Below, one piece after another: positions 17,355-25,969 of a DNA stretch of 64,000 bases. Each line of letters opens with the position of its first letter. The first letter of the stretch is position 1. The notes beneath the pieces are model-generated. The model searched no databases, was not told where the DNA came from, and was given only the letters and a program-made list of their open reading frames with translations. The stretch is from Bacteroidota bacterium (GTDB taxonomy: Bacteria; Bacteroidota; Bacteroidia; Chitinophagales; Chitinophagaceae). Where the stretch lies: assembly GCA_018267725.1 (NCBI GenBank), contig JAFDXY010000016.1, positions 124,001 to 188,000 of the forward strand, read 5' to 3'. A program made the translations under genes and the position numbers.

Positions 17355-18236
17355 ATGAAAGGAGCTTTAATAAAATTACATATTGCTGTTTTTTTAGCAG
17401 GGTTTACAGGCCTATTAGGTGTTTTAATTAATTTAAATGAAGGTTTATTAGTTACTTACAGAATTGCAATTACAGTAATTACTTTATTTTTTATTTTATT
17501 ATTTACTAAACAACTTAAACTATTAGCATTTAAAAATATTTTGCAATTAATATGTATTGGCTTTTTAATTGCATTGCATTGGGTTTGCTTTTACGGAAGT
17601 ATTAAGTATGCCAATGTTTCTATTGGCTTAGTTTGTTTTGCATCAACCGGTTTGTTTACTGCTATTTTTGAACCCATTGTTGTGAAAAGAAAATTTATTG
17701 CTTCTGAATTATTGCTTGGTTTATTAAGTTTATTTAGTATTTATTTAATTTTTCAGTTTAATACTAAACATAGAGTAGGCATTACACTTGGAATAATTTC
17801 TGCAATATTAGCTGCATTGTTTACGGTGTTTAATAAAAAAGTTATAAGTGTTGCACCTGCTAAAACAATTATGTTGTACGAGTTATCGGGTGGTTTGGCA
17901 ATATTACTTTTGTGTTTACCTTTTTATTTAAAATATTTTCCTGCTAAATATATTATACCAACATTTTCAGATATAGGTTGGTTGTTGGTGTTAGCATTAT
18001 TATGTACAGTGTTAGCAATGGATTTAATGTTGCAAGCATTGCAAAAAGTATCTGCCTTTACTCAAAATCTAACATTAAATTTAGAGCCTGTGTATGGCAT
18101 TGCATTAGCATTTATTGTAAAACAAGAAAATAAATATTTGAGTGGAAGTTTTTATGCAGGTGCAAGTTTAATTGCATTATCTGTTGTTATACAAATGTAT
18201 CTTACAACCAAAAAATATAAAAACAAAAGCAGTTAG
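17355..18236 (+). CDS. EamA-family (DMT) transporter
   Basis: A 293-residue membrane protein with ten hydrophobic segments, arranged as two EamA repeats of five helices. The sequence after the first repeat (ALHWVCFYGSIKYANVSIGL) and the second (AKTIMLYELSGG, LNLEPVYGIALAF) carry the usual family motifs. Members export amino acids or other metabolites; the substrate here is unknown. It lies 48 bases after the glycosyltransferase and may be cotranscribed with it. Confidence 0.87.
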   Translation: MKGALIKLHIAVFLAGFTGLLGVLINLNEGLLVTYRIAITVITLFFILLFTKQLKLLAFKNILQLICIGFLIALHWVCFYGSIKYANVSIGLVCFASTGLFTAIFEPIVVKRKFIASELLLGLLSLFSIYLIFQFNTKHRVGITLGIISAILAALFTVFNKKVISVAPAKTIMLYELSGGLAILLLCLPFYLKYFPAKYIIPTFSDIGWLLVLALLCTVLAMDLMLQALQKVSAFTQNLTLNLEPVYGIALAFIVKQENKYLSGSFYAGASLIALSVVIQMYLTTKKYKNKSS

Positions 18237-18306
18237 TTTAATTAGTTATAATTTTTTATACTATTTATTTCCTTCAATAAAAAATTAAATAGCTTAAACA
18301 AAAAAA

Positions 18307-18885
18307 TTATAATGCTAATTGATTTTCGGTCATCATTTTTCTTAAATTAATTAAAGCATAACGCATTCTTCCTAAAGCTGTATTTACACTTGTGTTGGTA
18401 GTTTCTGCAATTTCTTTAAAACTCATATCGGCAAAATGTCTTAACACAATTACTTCTCTTTGTTCTTCCGGTAATTGTTCAATCATTTTATGAATTTTGG
18501 CATTGGTTTGCCCTTTAGTAATAAAACCATCTGCACTTTCGGCGGTTGATGTAAATGCTTCAAACACTTCTTCTTGAGAAGTATTTATAATTTTAGTACG
18601 TTTTGTTTTTCTAAAATAATCAACACATAAATTATGTGCAATTCTTAAAGCCCAATGTATAAATTTACCTTCTTCGTTGTAGCGATTGTTATTAATAAAA
18701 TCAATAATTTTTATAAAAACATCCTGAAACAAATCTTCAGAAAGTTGTTTATCTTTTACTAAAAAAAAGATAGAAGAGTATATCTTATCTTTATATCTGT
18801 TAATTAAAACTTCAAGTGCCGATTGATTGCCACTTTGAAATAAGCGGATTAGTTCTGTATCCAACGCTTGCATTAAAGAATTCAT
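18307..18885 (-). CDS. ECF-type RNA polymerase sigma factor
   Basis: A 192-residue sigma-70 family protein. Region 2 is visible in INRYKDKIYSSI through SEDLFQDVFIKIIDF and the WALRIAHNLCVDYFRK segment. Region 4 is LPEEQREVIVLRHFADMSF with a helix-turn-helix continuing to NTALGRMRYALINLR. No anti-sigma factor gene adjoins it; the neighbours are convergent EamA and divergent uvrA. It has no visible FecR-like partner. Upstream, 55-75 bases before the start, there is a perfect 8-bp dyad that may be its operator. Confidence 0.92.
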   Translation of the reverse strand: MNSLMQALDTELIRLFQSGNQSALEVLINRYKDKIYSSIFFLVKDKQLSEDLFQDVFIKIIDFINNNRYNEEGKFIHWALRIAHNLCVDYFRKTKRTKIINTSQEEVFEAFTSTAESADGFITKGQTNAKIHKMIEQLPEEQREVIVLRHFADMSFKEIAETTNTSVNTALGRMRYALINLRKMMTENQLAL

Positions 18886-18940
18886 AGCAGTTCGGTTTTT
18901 AATTTTTTAATTTAAAAAGAATAGGATAGTTGGATACATA

Positions 18941-18961
18941 ATTTGAAACAAAATTTCAAAT
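18941..18961. promoter_or_regulatory. Perfect inverted repeat upstream of the ECF sigma gene
   Basis: ATTTGAAA-N5-TTTCAAAT is a perfect dyad 56-76 bases upstream of the sigma factor start. It is the right size for a dimeric regulator or an ECF autoregulation site, but no specific factor is known to me. Confidence 0.4.
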
Positions 18962-19012
18962 CACGATGTTAAATTATAAACTATTTTTTTACTGCAATAC
19001 TTTATTGCGTTT

Positions 19013-19049
19013 TGTGAATAAGTAAAGTAGTGTTATTGCGTTATTCACA
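19013..19049. promoter_or_regulatory. 9-bp inverted repeat with overlapping TTATTGCGTT direct repeats upstream of uvrA
   Basis: TGTGAATAA (19013-19021) and TTATTCACA (19041-19049) are perfect complements 19 bases apart. TTATTGCGTT occurs twice nearby, at 19002-19011 and about 19034-19043. The dyad ends 58 bases before the uvrA start and could be a control site for the DNA-repair gene; it does not look like a LexA box known to me. Confidence 0.4.
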
Positions 19050-19107
19050 TAAAACTTTTACTATTCATTCAAATATTCTGTTTATTTGTTTTTAAATAAT
19101 AAACAAG

Positions 19108-21942
19108 TTGCCTACCGCAATAAAACATACAAACAGTAAAAAAGAATTGAATATAGCAAAAGAAAATTCTACAGATATTGTTATTCAAGGTGCAAGAACA
19201 CATAATCTAAAAAACATAAATGTAAATTTTCCACGAAATAAATTTATAGTGGTTACCGGAGTTAGTGGCAGCGGAAAATCTTCGTTAACAATTGATACTT
19301 TGTTTGCAGAAGGGCAACGCCGTTATGCTGAGAGCTTAAGTGCCTATGCAAGGCAGTTTATGGCAAGAATGGTAAAGCCAGATGTTGATTATATTAAAGG
19401 TTTATGCCCTGCCATTGCAATAGAACAAAAAGTTATAACACGCACACCACGTAGCACTGTTGGCAGCATGACGGAAATTTATGATTACTTGAGATTGTTG
19501 TTTGCACGTATTGGTAAAACAATTTCACCCGTTAGCGGAAATATTGTAAAAAAACATGATGTAACAGATGTATTAAATATTATAAAAAATTGCAATGAAA
19601 ACATTAAAATTTTTATTCTCTCAAAATTTAAACAACATATAAAACGAGATGTAAAAGAAGAATTAAATATTTTATTGCAAAAAGGTTTCAGCAGAATTTA
19701 TATAGAAAATAAAAAACAAAAAACAGAAGATACAAAACGAATTGAAGAACTGCTTGAACTTAGTGTTAAAGATTTAAACACTTTACTTCTGTCTTCTCAG
19801 TTCTACGTTCTGATAGATAGAATTATTACCAAACAATTTACTGAGGACGATTTACACAGATTAAGCGATTCAATTAACACAGCATTCTACGAAGCCGAAG
19901 GTGAAATGTATATTAATGTTGAAGAAAAAGGGTTAATACATTTTAGTAATAAATTTGAGTTAGATGGTATTCAGTTTGAAGAGCCTTCTCCTAATTTATT
20001 TTCATTCAATAATCCTTACGGAGCTTGCCCAACTTGCGAAGGCTTTAGTCAGGTTTTAGGTATTGATGAAAACTTAGTAATACCCGATAAAACATTAAGC
20101 TTATACGATGGAGCCGTTGCACCATGGAAAGGAGAAAAATTAATTTGGTGGAAAGAACAATTTATTACACATGCAAAAAATTTTCCTATTCATAAACCAA
20201 TTGCAGAACTAACAAAAGAACAATACAACGAATTATGGAAAGGCGTTGGAAAGGCTTTGGGTATTGATGATTTTTTTAAAGATGTTGAAAGTAATTTATA
20301 TAAAGTTCAGTATCGTGTTTTATTAAGCCGTTATAGAGGTAGAACAATTTGCACAGATTGCAAAGGCTATCGTTTACGCAAAGAAGCATTGTATGTAAAA
20401 ATTAATCATAAACATATTGGAGAGTTATGCGAAATGCAAACAAAAGATTTACAACAATGGATGAATAATTTAGAATTGAATGAACACGATACACAAGTTG
20501 CCAAAAGAATTTTAATAGAAATTCATCAACGCCTGCAAACTTTAATTGATGTTGGTTTAGGCTATTTAACTTTAAATAGGTTAGCAAACAGTTTAAGCGG
20601 CGGAGAAAGCCAACGCATACAACTTACAAGAAGCTTAGGTTCTAACTTAACTAATTCTTTATATATTTTAGATGAACCATCTATTGGGCTTCATTCAAGA
20701 GATACTTTAAAACTTATTTCAGTTTTAAAAAATTTACGCAATTTAGGAAACACAGTTGTTGTAGTTGAGCATGATGAGTTAATGATGCGTGAAGCAGATT
20801 ATATTATTGATATGGGCCCGTTAGCATCTCATCTCGGGGGGGAAGTAATTGCTGCAGGTAATTACAATGAAATTATTATCAATAAAAAAAGTTTAACAGG
20901 AAAATATTTAAACGGAGAATTAAAAATAGAAACACCCAAACTGGTTCGTAAATGGAATAGAAGTATTGTTGTTGAAGGTGCAAAACAAAACAATCTTAAA
21001 AACATAACTGTTGAATTTCCTTTAAATGTGTTGTGTGTGGTAAGCGGTGTAAGCGGTAGCGGTAAAACAACTTTGGTAAAACAAATTTTATATCCTGCAT
21101 TGCAAAAAATAAAAGGAGAGTTTGCAGAAAAAATTGGTTCGCATAAAAGAATATCGGGAAGTGTAGATATTATTTCTCAAATTGAATTAGTAGATCAAAA
21201 TCCTATTGGCAAATCTTCACGAAGTAACCCTGTTACTTATATAAAAGCTTATGATGAGATAAGAGATTTATATGCCAAGCAACCACTTTCTAAAATAAGA
21301 GGATTTCAACCCAAACATTTTTCTTTTAATGTAGATGGCGGAAGATGTGATAGTTGTAAAGGCGAAGGCGAACAAATTGTTGAAATGCAATTTTTGGCAG
21401 ATGTACATTTAACTTGTGAAGTTTGTGGTGGAAAAAGATTTAAAGAAGAAGTATTAGAAGTTCAATATAAAAATAAAAATATTTATGATATTTTAGAAAT
21501 GAGCGTTGATGATGCTATTGAGTTTTTTAAAGAAGAAAAAGCAATTGCAAAAGCCATACAACCATTGCAAGATGTTGGTTTGGGTTATGTAAAACTGGGT
21601 CAATCTTCCGATACACTTTCGGGTGGAGAAGCTCAACGTGTAAAACTTGCAAGTTTTTTGGGTAAAGGAAAAGGGCATGGCCACGTTCTGTTTATTTTTG
21701 ATGAACCAACCACGGGTCTTCATTTTCACGATATAAAAAAACTATTGGCATCGTTTAATGCTTTAATTGAGCAAGGACATAGCATAATTATTATAGAACA
21801 TAATACGGATGTTATTAAAAATGCCGATTGGGTAATTGACTTAGGTGTTGAAGCTGGAGACGCTGGCGGCAACTTAGTGTTTGCAGGAACGCCCGAAAAT
21901 CTTAAAAAAGTGAAAGAAAGCCACACGGCAAAGTTTCTGTAA
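19108..21942 (+). CDS. uvrA: UvrABC excinuclease subunit A
   Basis: A 944-residue double ABC ATPase that finds DNA damage for nucleotide excision repair. The first Walker A is GVSGSGKSSLTIDTLF with the following RRYAESLSAYARQFM; signature I is NSLSGGESQRIQL. The second Walker A is GVSGSGKTTLV and signature II is DTLSGGEAQRVKL. Zinc-module cysteines appear in CPTCEGF, CTDCKGY, CDSCKGEG and CEVCGGKRF. The length is normal. The start is TTG; the first 20 residues are poorly conserved. Its position directly upstream of infA is unusual. Confidence 0.96.
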   Translation: MPTAIKHTNSKKELNIAKENSTDIVIQGARTHNLKNINVNFPRNKFIVVTGVSGSGKSSLTIDTLFAEGQRRYAESLSAYARQFMARMVKPDVDYIKGLCPAIAIEQKVITRTPRSTVGSMTEIYDYLRLLFARIGKTISPVSGNIVKKHDVTDVLNIIKNCNENIKIFILSKFKQHIKRDVKEELNILLQKGFSRIYIENKKQKTEDTKRIEELLELSVKDLNTLLLSSQFYVLIDRIITKQFTEDDLHRLSDSINTAFYEAEGEMYINVEEKGLIHFSNKFELDGIQFEEPSPNLFSFNNPYGACPTCEGFSQVLGIDENLVIPDKTLSLYDGAVAPWKGEKLIWWKEQFITHAKNFPIHKPIAELTKEQYNELWKGVGKALGIDDFFKDVESNLYKVQYRVLLSRYRGRTICTDCKGYRLRKEALYVKINHKHIGELCEMQTKDLQQWMNNLELNEHDTQVAKRILIEIHQRLQTLIDVGLGYLTLNRLANSLSGGESQRIQLTRSLGSNLTNSLYILDEPSIGLHSRDTLKLISVLKNLRNLGNTVVVVEHDELMMREADYIIDMGPLASHLGGEVIAAGNYNEIIINKKSLTGKYLNGELKIETPKLVRKWNRSIVVEGAKQNNLKNITVEFPLNVLCVVSGVSGSGKTTLVKQILYPALQKIKGEFAEKIGSHKRISGSVDIISQIELVDQNPIGKSSRSNPVTYIKAYDEIRDLYAKQPLSKIRGFQPKHFSFNVDGGRCDSCKGEGEQIVEMQFLADVHLTCEVCGGKRFKEEVLEVQYKNKNIYDILEMSVDDAIEFFKEEKAIAKAIQPLQDVGLGYVKLGQSSDTLSGGEAQRVKLASFLGKGKGHGHVLFIFDEPTTGLHFHDIKKLLASFNALIEQGHSIIIIEHNTDVIKNADWVIDLGVEAGDAGGNLVFAGTPENLKKVKESHTAKFL

Positions 21943-22027
21943 TGCAATACAGTAAAGCATTTCAGCAATTATTCCACATAAATGAATATTTTTTCCACAA
22001 AATTTTCATATTTCAATTACATTCTAA

Positions 22028-22035
22028 TATCTTTG
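22028..22035 (+). promoter_or_regulatory. -7 promoter element of the infA-rplQ operon
   Basis: TATCTTTG matches TAnnTTTG exactly and ends 16 bases before the infA ATG. The -33 region is a T-rich TTTTC near 22003-22007, weaker than consensus. This promoter lets the alpha operon be expressed independently of uvrA. Confidence 0.65.
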
Positions 22036-22051
22036 CAGCCCGAAAAAAATT

Positions 22052-22270
22052 ATGCCTAAACAACAGTTGATTAAACAAGACGGAGTAATACTTGAAGCAC
22101 TAAGCAATGCAATGTTTAGAGTAAAGTTAGAAAATGGGCATGAAATTTTGGCAACAATATCCGGTAAAATGAGAATGCATTATATTAGAATTTTACCCGG
22201 AGATAAAGTTGGTGTAGAAATGAGTCCGTATGATTTAACAAGAGGAAGAATCAATTTCAGATATAAATAA
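22052..22270 (+). CDS. infA: Translation initiation factor IF-1
   Basis: A 72-residue single OB-fold protein, the normal length. [20 protein letters not shown] and the C-terminal [15 protein letters not shown] are typical, as is [18 protein letters not shown]. It binds the 30S A site during initiation. It is first in the run infA-rpmJ-rpsM-rpsK-rpsD-rpoA-rplQ, six bases before rpmJ. Confidence 0.97.
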   Translation: MPKQQLIKQDGVILEALSNAMFRVKLENGHEILATISGKMRMHYIRILPGDKVGVEMSPYDLTRGRINFRYK

Positions 22271-22276
22271 GATACA

Positions 22277-22393
22277 ATGAAAGTAAGAGCATCAATCAAA
22301 AAACGCAGTGCAGACTGTAAAATTGTTAAACGTGGCGGTAAGCTTTACGTTATTAACAAAAAAAATCCTCGTTTTAAACAACGTCAAGGATAA
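22277..22393 (+). CDS. rpmJ: 50S ribosomal protein L36
   Basis: A 38-residue protein, [20 protein letters not shown] at the N-terminus and NPRFKQRQG at the end, exactly the family length. Of the four zinc ligands of the C+ form (three Cys and one His) only one cysteine remains and the histidine is replaced by Phe. This is therefore a zinc-independent C- paralogue type, which has been associated with life under zinc limitation. It lies between infA and rpsM. Confidence 0.96.
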   Translation: MKVRASIKKRSADCKIVKRGGKLYVINKKNPRFKQRQG

Positions 22394-22432
22394 ACTAATT
22401 TAAAATTTTTAATTTATAATTTTTAATTGAAT

Positions 22433-22813
22433 ATGGCTCGTATTGCTGGTATAGATTTACCAAAAAACAAAAGAGGAGAAATAGGCCTTACTTATATTTA
22501 TGGAATTGGCCGTTCTACAGCTCAACGCATTTTAACAGAAGCAGGTATTGACTTTGATAAAAAAGTAAGCCAGTGGAATGATGATGAGCAAGCTGCTATT
22601 CGTAACATCATTAACAGCGAATTAAAAGTTGAAGGTGCTTTACGTAGTGAAACTCAAATGAACATTAAACGTTTATTAGATATAGCTTGTTATCGTGGAT
22701 TACGCCACAGAAGAGGATTACCTGTTCGTGGGCAGCGTACCAAAACCAATAGCCGTACCAGAAAAGGTAAGCGTAAAACGGTTGCAGGTAAGAAGAAAGC
22801 ACCTAAAAAATAA
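22433..22813 (+). CDS. rpsM: 30S ribosomal protein S13
   Basis: A 126-residue protein starting [17 protein letters not shown]. It shows the helix-hairpin-helix region [15 protein letters not shown] and the basic C-terminal tail [20 protein letters not shown] took the ATG at 22433; an in-frame TTG six bases earlier is not credible. S13 contacts the A and P tRNAs in the 30S head and bridges to the 50S subunit. Confidence 0.97.
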   Translation: MARIAGIDLPKNKRGEIGLTYIYGIGRSTAQRILTEAGIDFDKKVSQWNDDEQAAIRNIINSELKVEGALRSETQMNIKRLLDIACYRGLRHRRGLPVRGQRTKTNSRTRKGKRKTVAGKKKAPKK

Positions 22814-22822
22814 TAATTGCTT

Positions 22823-22851
22823 AAAACTCTTGGCACATAGCTTAGAGTTTT
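22823..22851 (+). other. Stem-loop in the rpsM-rpsK gap
   Basis: AAAACTCT (22823-22830) pairs perfectly with AGAGTTTT (22844-22851) around a 13-base loop, followed by TTGGCTTTTT. It could be a partial terminator that tunes downstream expression or a processing or protein-binding site. The gap (125 bases) is long for genes of this operon. Confidence 0.5.
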
Positions 22852-22938
22852 TGGCTTTTTATAAACTCGCTGGATAGCTTATGATTTAAGCAGGAGGCGA
22901 ATAATTAACAACAAGAAGATTACCTCAAAAAAATTAAA

Positions 22939-23349
22939 ATGGCAAAACCAGTAAAAGCACAAAACAGTGCAAAAGCAGCCGCTAAAAAACGCATTGTAAA
23001 AGTAGATGCAGCAGGCGATGTACACATTAATGCAACTTTTAACAACTTAATTGTTTCTTTTACCAACAAACAAGGTCAAGTTATTTCTTGGTCTTCTGCA
23101 GGTAAAATGGGCTTTCGTGGTTCTAAAAAAAATACACCTTATGCAGCACAAATGGCAGCACAAGATGCAGCTAAAGTAGCCAGTGAAGCAGGTTTAAAAA
23201 GAGTAGATGTTTATGTAAAAGGTCCTGGTGCAGGTAGAGAAGGTGCAATTCGTTCTATTTCTCAAAATGGTATTGAAGTTACTTCAATTAAAGATATTAC
23301 TCCATTGCCACACAACGGATGCCGTCCGCCAAAAGCAAGAAGAGTATAG
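22939..23349 (+). CDS. rpsK: 30S ribosomal protein S11
   Basis: A 136-residue protein. After an alanine- and lysine-rich start it has [57 protein letters not shown] and the C-terminal [19 protein letters not shown]11 sits on the 30S platform near the E site. Length and order are normal for the alpha operon. Confidence 0.97.
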   Translation: MAKPVKAQNSAKAAAKKRIVKVDAAGDVHINATFNNLIVSFTNKQGQVISWSSAGKMGFRGSKKNTPYAAQMAAQDAAKVASEAGLKRVDVYVKGPGAGREGAIRSISQNGIEVTSIKDITPLPHNGCRPPKARRV

Positions 23350-23350
23350 T

Positions 23351-23417
23351 TTTTAATGTTGAATATTAAATGATGAATGTTGAATTTTCTCATTTAAAAT
23401 TTATCATTCAAAACACA
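23351..23417. repeat. Intergenic ATGTTGAAT/TCATTCAAA-type repeat in the rpsK-rpsD gap
   Basis: Tandem, partly inverted copies of ATGTTGAATATT, GATGAATGTTGAATTT and TTTATCATTCAAAAC lie immediately after rpsK. The sequence is a close relative of that around the four-helix-bundle gene (54143-54182 and 54541-54578). It can fold on itself because both orientations are present. Confidence 0.5.
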
Positions 23418-23426
23418 ACATAATAA

Positions 23427-23441
23427 AAAGCCAAAGGCTTT
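23427..23441 (+). other. Small hairpin between rpsK and rpsD
   Basis: AAAGCC-AAA-GGCTTT forms a 6-bp stem with a three-base loop, followed by CATTT. It is a weak terminator-like structure 89 bases before rpsD; partial termination or processing are possible. Confidence 0.45.
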
Positions 23442-23529
23442 CATTTACAAAAGGTTGCTCAATTAATTTTTTACGATTTTTCACCGATTGATGCAACGAA
23501 TGCTAAAAAAATCGAAATGAAAAAAAATT

Positions 23530-24135
23530 ATGGCACGTTACACTGGTCCTAAGACCAAAATTTCTCGCAAATTCGGAGAGCCTATTTTAGGCAATGGCAA
23601 ATGGTTGGATAAAAACAGCAACCCTCCTGGCCAACATGGTGCTGCAAAAAAGCGTAAAACTTTAGGTGAATATGCTTTGCAGTTAAAAGAAAAACAAAAA
23701 GCAAAATACACTTATGGTGTATTAGAACGTCAATTCCGTAAAACTTTTGAAGAAGCTTCACGCTTAAAAGGTGTTACTGGTGAAAATTTAATTAAATTAT
23801 TAGAAGCTCGTTTAGATAATACAATTTATCGTTTGGGTTTGGTTGCAAGCCGTCCAGAAGCTCGCCAATTAGTTAGCCACAAACATATTACTGTAAATGG
23901 TGAAGTGGTAAACGTACCTTCTTTTCAATTAAAAGCAGGAGATGTTATTGGTTATGCTCCTAAAAGTGTAAACAGTAATTCTGTGTTAAGTAAAGTGCGT
24001 GGTAAAAACCCTAAATTTTCTTGGGTTGATTGGAATGAAACTGAGAAAAAAGGAACTTTTATTACGTATCCTGAAAGAGAAAATGTTCCTGAAAATATTA
24101 AGGAACAATTAATTGTAGAGTTGTACTCTAAATAA
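23530..24135 (+). CDS. rpsD: 30S ribosomal protein S4
   Basis: A 201-residue protein starting MARYTGPKTKISRKFGEPI. It holds the NPPGQHGAAKKRKTLGEYA and the S4 RNA-binding domain with LEARLDNTIYRLG and RQLVSHKHITVNG. There are no cysteines of the zinc-binding C+ form at the N-terminus, matching the C- L36 nearby. S4 is a primary 16S binder, and in other bacteria it represses the alpha operon by binding its mRNA; whether it does here is unknown. Confidence 0.97.
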   Translation: MARYTGPKTKISRKFGEPILGNGKWLDKNSNPPGQHGAAKKRKTLGEYALQLKEKQKAKYTYGVLERQFRKTFEEASRLKGVTGENLIKLLEARLDNTIYRLGLVASRPEARQLVSHKHITVNGEVVNVPSFQLKAGDVIGYAPKSVNSNSVLSKVRGKNPKFSWVDWNETEKKGTFITYPERENVPENIKEQLIVELYSK

Positions 24136-24159
24136 TAATTGCTGCATGTAGTGCAGTAA

Positions 24160-24181
24160 GTACAAGTGTGCGACGCAACAG
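24160..24181 (+). repeat. Copy of the GTACAAGTG..GACGCAACA repeat upstream of rpoA
   Basis: GTACAAGTGTGCGACGCAAC closely matches the motif GTACAAGTGAGTGACGCAAC on the minus strand at 44653-44672. In both cases it is in the sense orientation of, and 40-65 bases before, the next gene (rpoA here, ilvD there). A small stem, CTGCA-N5-TGCAG, precedes it. Confidence 0.55.
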
Positions 24182-24242
24182 TTGATGCCACAAGCACAAC
24201 AGACGGTAACAAAAATTTTTAAAACAAAATACGGAACATACA

Positions 24243-25244
24243 ATGGCAATTTTAAATTTCCAAAAACCCGATAAAATCGTTTTACAAAAAGCAACAGATT
24301 TTGAAGGTCAGTTTGAATTCCGCCCGTTAGAACCGGGTTATGGTTTAACTATTGGTAATGCATTACGCAGGGTTTTATTAAGTAGCCTTGAGGGTTATGC
24401 AATTACAGGTATTAAAATTGATGGTGTAGACCACGAGTTTGCAACCATTAAAGGTATTACCGAAGATGTTACAGAAATTATTTTAAACTTAAAGCAAGTA
24501 CGTTTTAAGAAAAATGTTGAGCATGATGTAACAAATGAAAAAATTTCTTTATCTATTAAAGGTCGTAATGAATTTACTGCGGGTGTGATTGGCAATGCCT
24601 CTCAGAACTTTGAAGTAATGAATAGCGATTTAGTTATTTGCACAATGGATGCTACTGCTAAATTAGATATTGAATTAACTATTGCTAAAGGACGTGGTTA
24701 TATACCTGCCGAAGACAATAAATTAAAAGAAGCTCCATTTGGGCATATTGCAATTGATTCTATTCACACACCTATTAAAAATGTGAAATATTCAATTGAA
24801 AACTATCGTGTAGAACAAAGAACAGATTTTGAAAAATTAATTCTTGATGTTGCTACAGATGGCACCATTCATCCAGAAGAAGCAGTAAAACAAGCATCTC
24901 GTATTTTAATACAACACTTGATGATTATTACCGATGAGAACATAACTTTTGATAATAAAGAAGAGAAGAAAGATGATGTGGTAGATGAACAAGTATTACA
25001 ATTACGCAAAGTATTAAAAACACCGTTAGAAGATTTAGATCTTTCTGTACGTGCATTTAATTGCTTAAAAGCTGCTAAAATTAATAGCTTAAGCGAATTA
25101 GTTCAATACGAACAAGAAGATTTAATGAAGTTTAGAAACTTTGGTCAAAAATCTTTAAGTGAAATTGAACAAGTATTACACGAAAGAGGTTTAAGTTTTG
25201 GAATGGATTTACAAAAATTAGGCTTAGATAATTTAGATAATTAA
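24243..25244 (+). CDS. rpoA: DNA-directed RNA polymerase subunit alpha
   Basis: A 333-residue subunit. The N-terminal dimerisation domain holds [20 protein letters not shown] and [19 protein letters not shown], while the C-terminal domain (about 255-325) has [19 protein letters not shown] and [13 protein letters not shown], the helix-hairpin-helix that contacts DNA and activators. An acidic linker ([11 protein letters not shown]) joins the two. Length and neighbours are normal. Confidence 0.98.
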   Translation: MAILNFQKPDKIVLQKATDFEGQFEFRPLEPGYGLTIGNALRRVLLSSLEGYAITGIKIDGVDHEFATIKGITEDVTEIILNLKQVRFKKNVEHDVTNEKISLSIKGRNEFTAGVIGNASQNFEVMNSDLVICTMDATAKLDIELTIAKGRGYIPAEDNKLKEAPFGHIAIDSIHTPIKNVKYSIENYRVEQRTDFEKLILDVATDGTIHPEEAVKQASRILIQHLMIITDENITFDNKEEKKDDVVDEQVLQLRKVLKTPLEDLDLSVRAFNCLKAAKINSLSELVQYEQEDLMKFRNFGQKSLSEIEQVLHERGLSFGMDLQKLGLDNLDN

Positions 25245-25255
25245 TTACAAGTTTA

Positions 25256-25334
25256 AAAGGTTCAAGAAATTTTAAAAATTGAAACCTTTCAAACTATTTA
25301 ATCACAGCTTATAATTCCTGACACGGTATAAGCT
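25256..25334 (+). other. Two stem-loops in the rpoA-rplQ gap
   Basis: AAAGGTTCAA (25256-25265) pairs with TTGAAACCTTT (25279-25289) apart from one bulge. AGCTTATA (25306-25313) pairs perfectly with TATAAGCT (25327-25334), ending 15 bases before the rplQ ATG. The second stem could affect initiation of rplQ or be a target for L17; neither is established. Confidence 0.45.
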
Positions 25335-25349
25335 TTAAAACAAACAGTC

Positions 25350-25874
25350 ATGCGTCACGGAGACAAAATAAACAATCTTGGCCGTAAAAAGGCACACAGA
25401 GAAGCCTTGTTAAGCAATTTAGCTTCTCAGTTAATTACACATAAACGTATTGTAACTACTTTGGCTAAAGCTAAAGCATTGCGTACTTATGTAGAGCCTT
25501 TATTAACTAAAACCAAAAAAGGCGAAAGCAAAGAACAAATAAGCCACCAACACAGAATGGTGTTTGCACATTTGCAAAACAAAGCAGCCGTAAAAGAATT
25601 GTTTACAGTTGTTGCACCAAAAATTGCAAGCCGCCCAGGTGGTTATACAAGAATTATAAAATTAGGAATTCGCCCAGGTGATAATGGAGAAAAAGCAATG
25701 ATTGAATTAGTAGATTTTAATGAAATTTACGGAAAAAGCGTTGCTAAAGCTGCTGAGCCTGCTAAGAAAACACGCCGTGCTACGCGTAAAAAAGCTGAAC
25801 CAAAAGCAGAAACATCTGCCGTAGAAGAAGCAACAGTAGTAACAGAAACTTCTGAAGAAAAAACAGCAGAATAA
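25350..25874 (+). CDS. rplQ: 50S ribosomal protein L17
   Basis: A 174-residue protein. The core (1-120) has [40 protein letters not shown] and [20 protein letters not shown]. Beyond it is a 50-residue tail of Lys, Ala, Glu and Thr, common in Bacteroidota but absent from the E. coli protein (127 residues). L17 lies near the exit tunnel. It is the last gene of the operon, followed by a strong terminator. Confidence 0.97.
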   Translation: MRHGDKINNLGRKKAHREALLSNLASQLITHKRIVTTLAKAKALRTYVEPLLTKTKKGESKEQISHQHRMVFAHLQNKAAVKELFTVVAPKIASRPGGYTRIIKLGIRPGDNGEKAMIELVDFNEIYGKSVAKAAEPAKKTRRATRKKAEPKAETSAVEEATVVTETSEEKTAE

Positions 25875-25902
25875 TTTTTTAATAATGTTGAAAAGTTTAT
25901 AC

Positions 25903-25935
25903 AAAAAGGCAGCACTAATTAGTGTTGCCTTTTTT
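25903..25935 (+). terminator. Rho-independent terminator of the alpha operon
   Basis: AAAAAGGCAGCACT pairs with AGTGTTGCCTTTTT (one G-U pair) around an AATT loop and runs into further T residues. It separates rplQ from carA. It also rules out the carA start upstream at 25922, which would lie inside the hairpin. Confidence 0.93.
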
Positions 25936-25941
25936 ACTTTG
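25934..25941 (+). promoter_or_regulatory. Probable carA -7 element
   Basis: TTACTTTG, one base from TAnnTTTG, overlaps the T tract of the preceding terminator and ends 28 bases before the carA ATG. No clear -33 element can be picked out because that region is the terminator stem. Confidence 0.4.
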
Positions 25942-25969
25942 CAACCGAAAATTTAAAGTTTTAATTTCA

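Noticed and set aside
25922..25969. Upstream start for carA
   Set aside because: It lies inside the rplQ terminator hairpin and overlaps the likely promoter.
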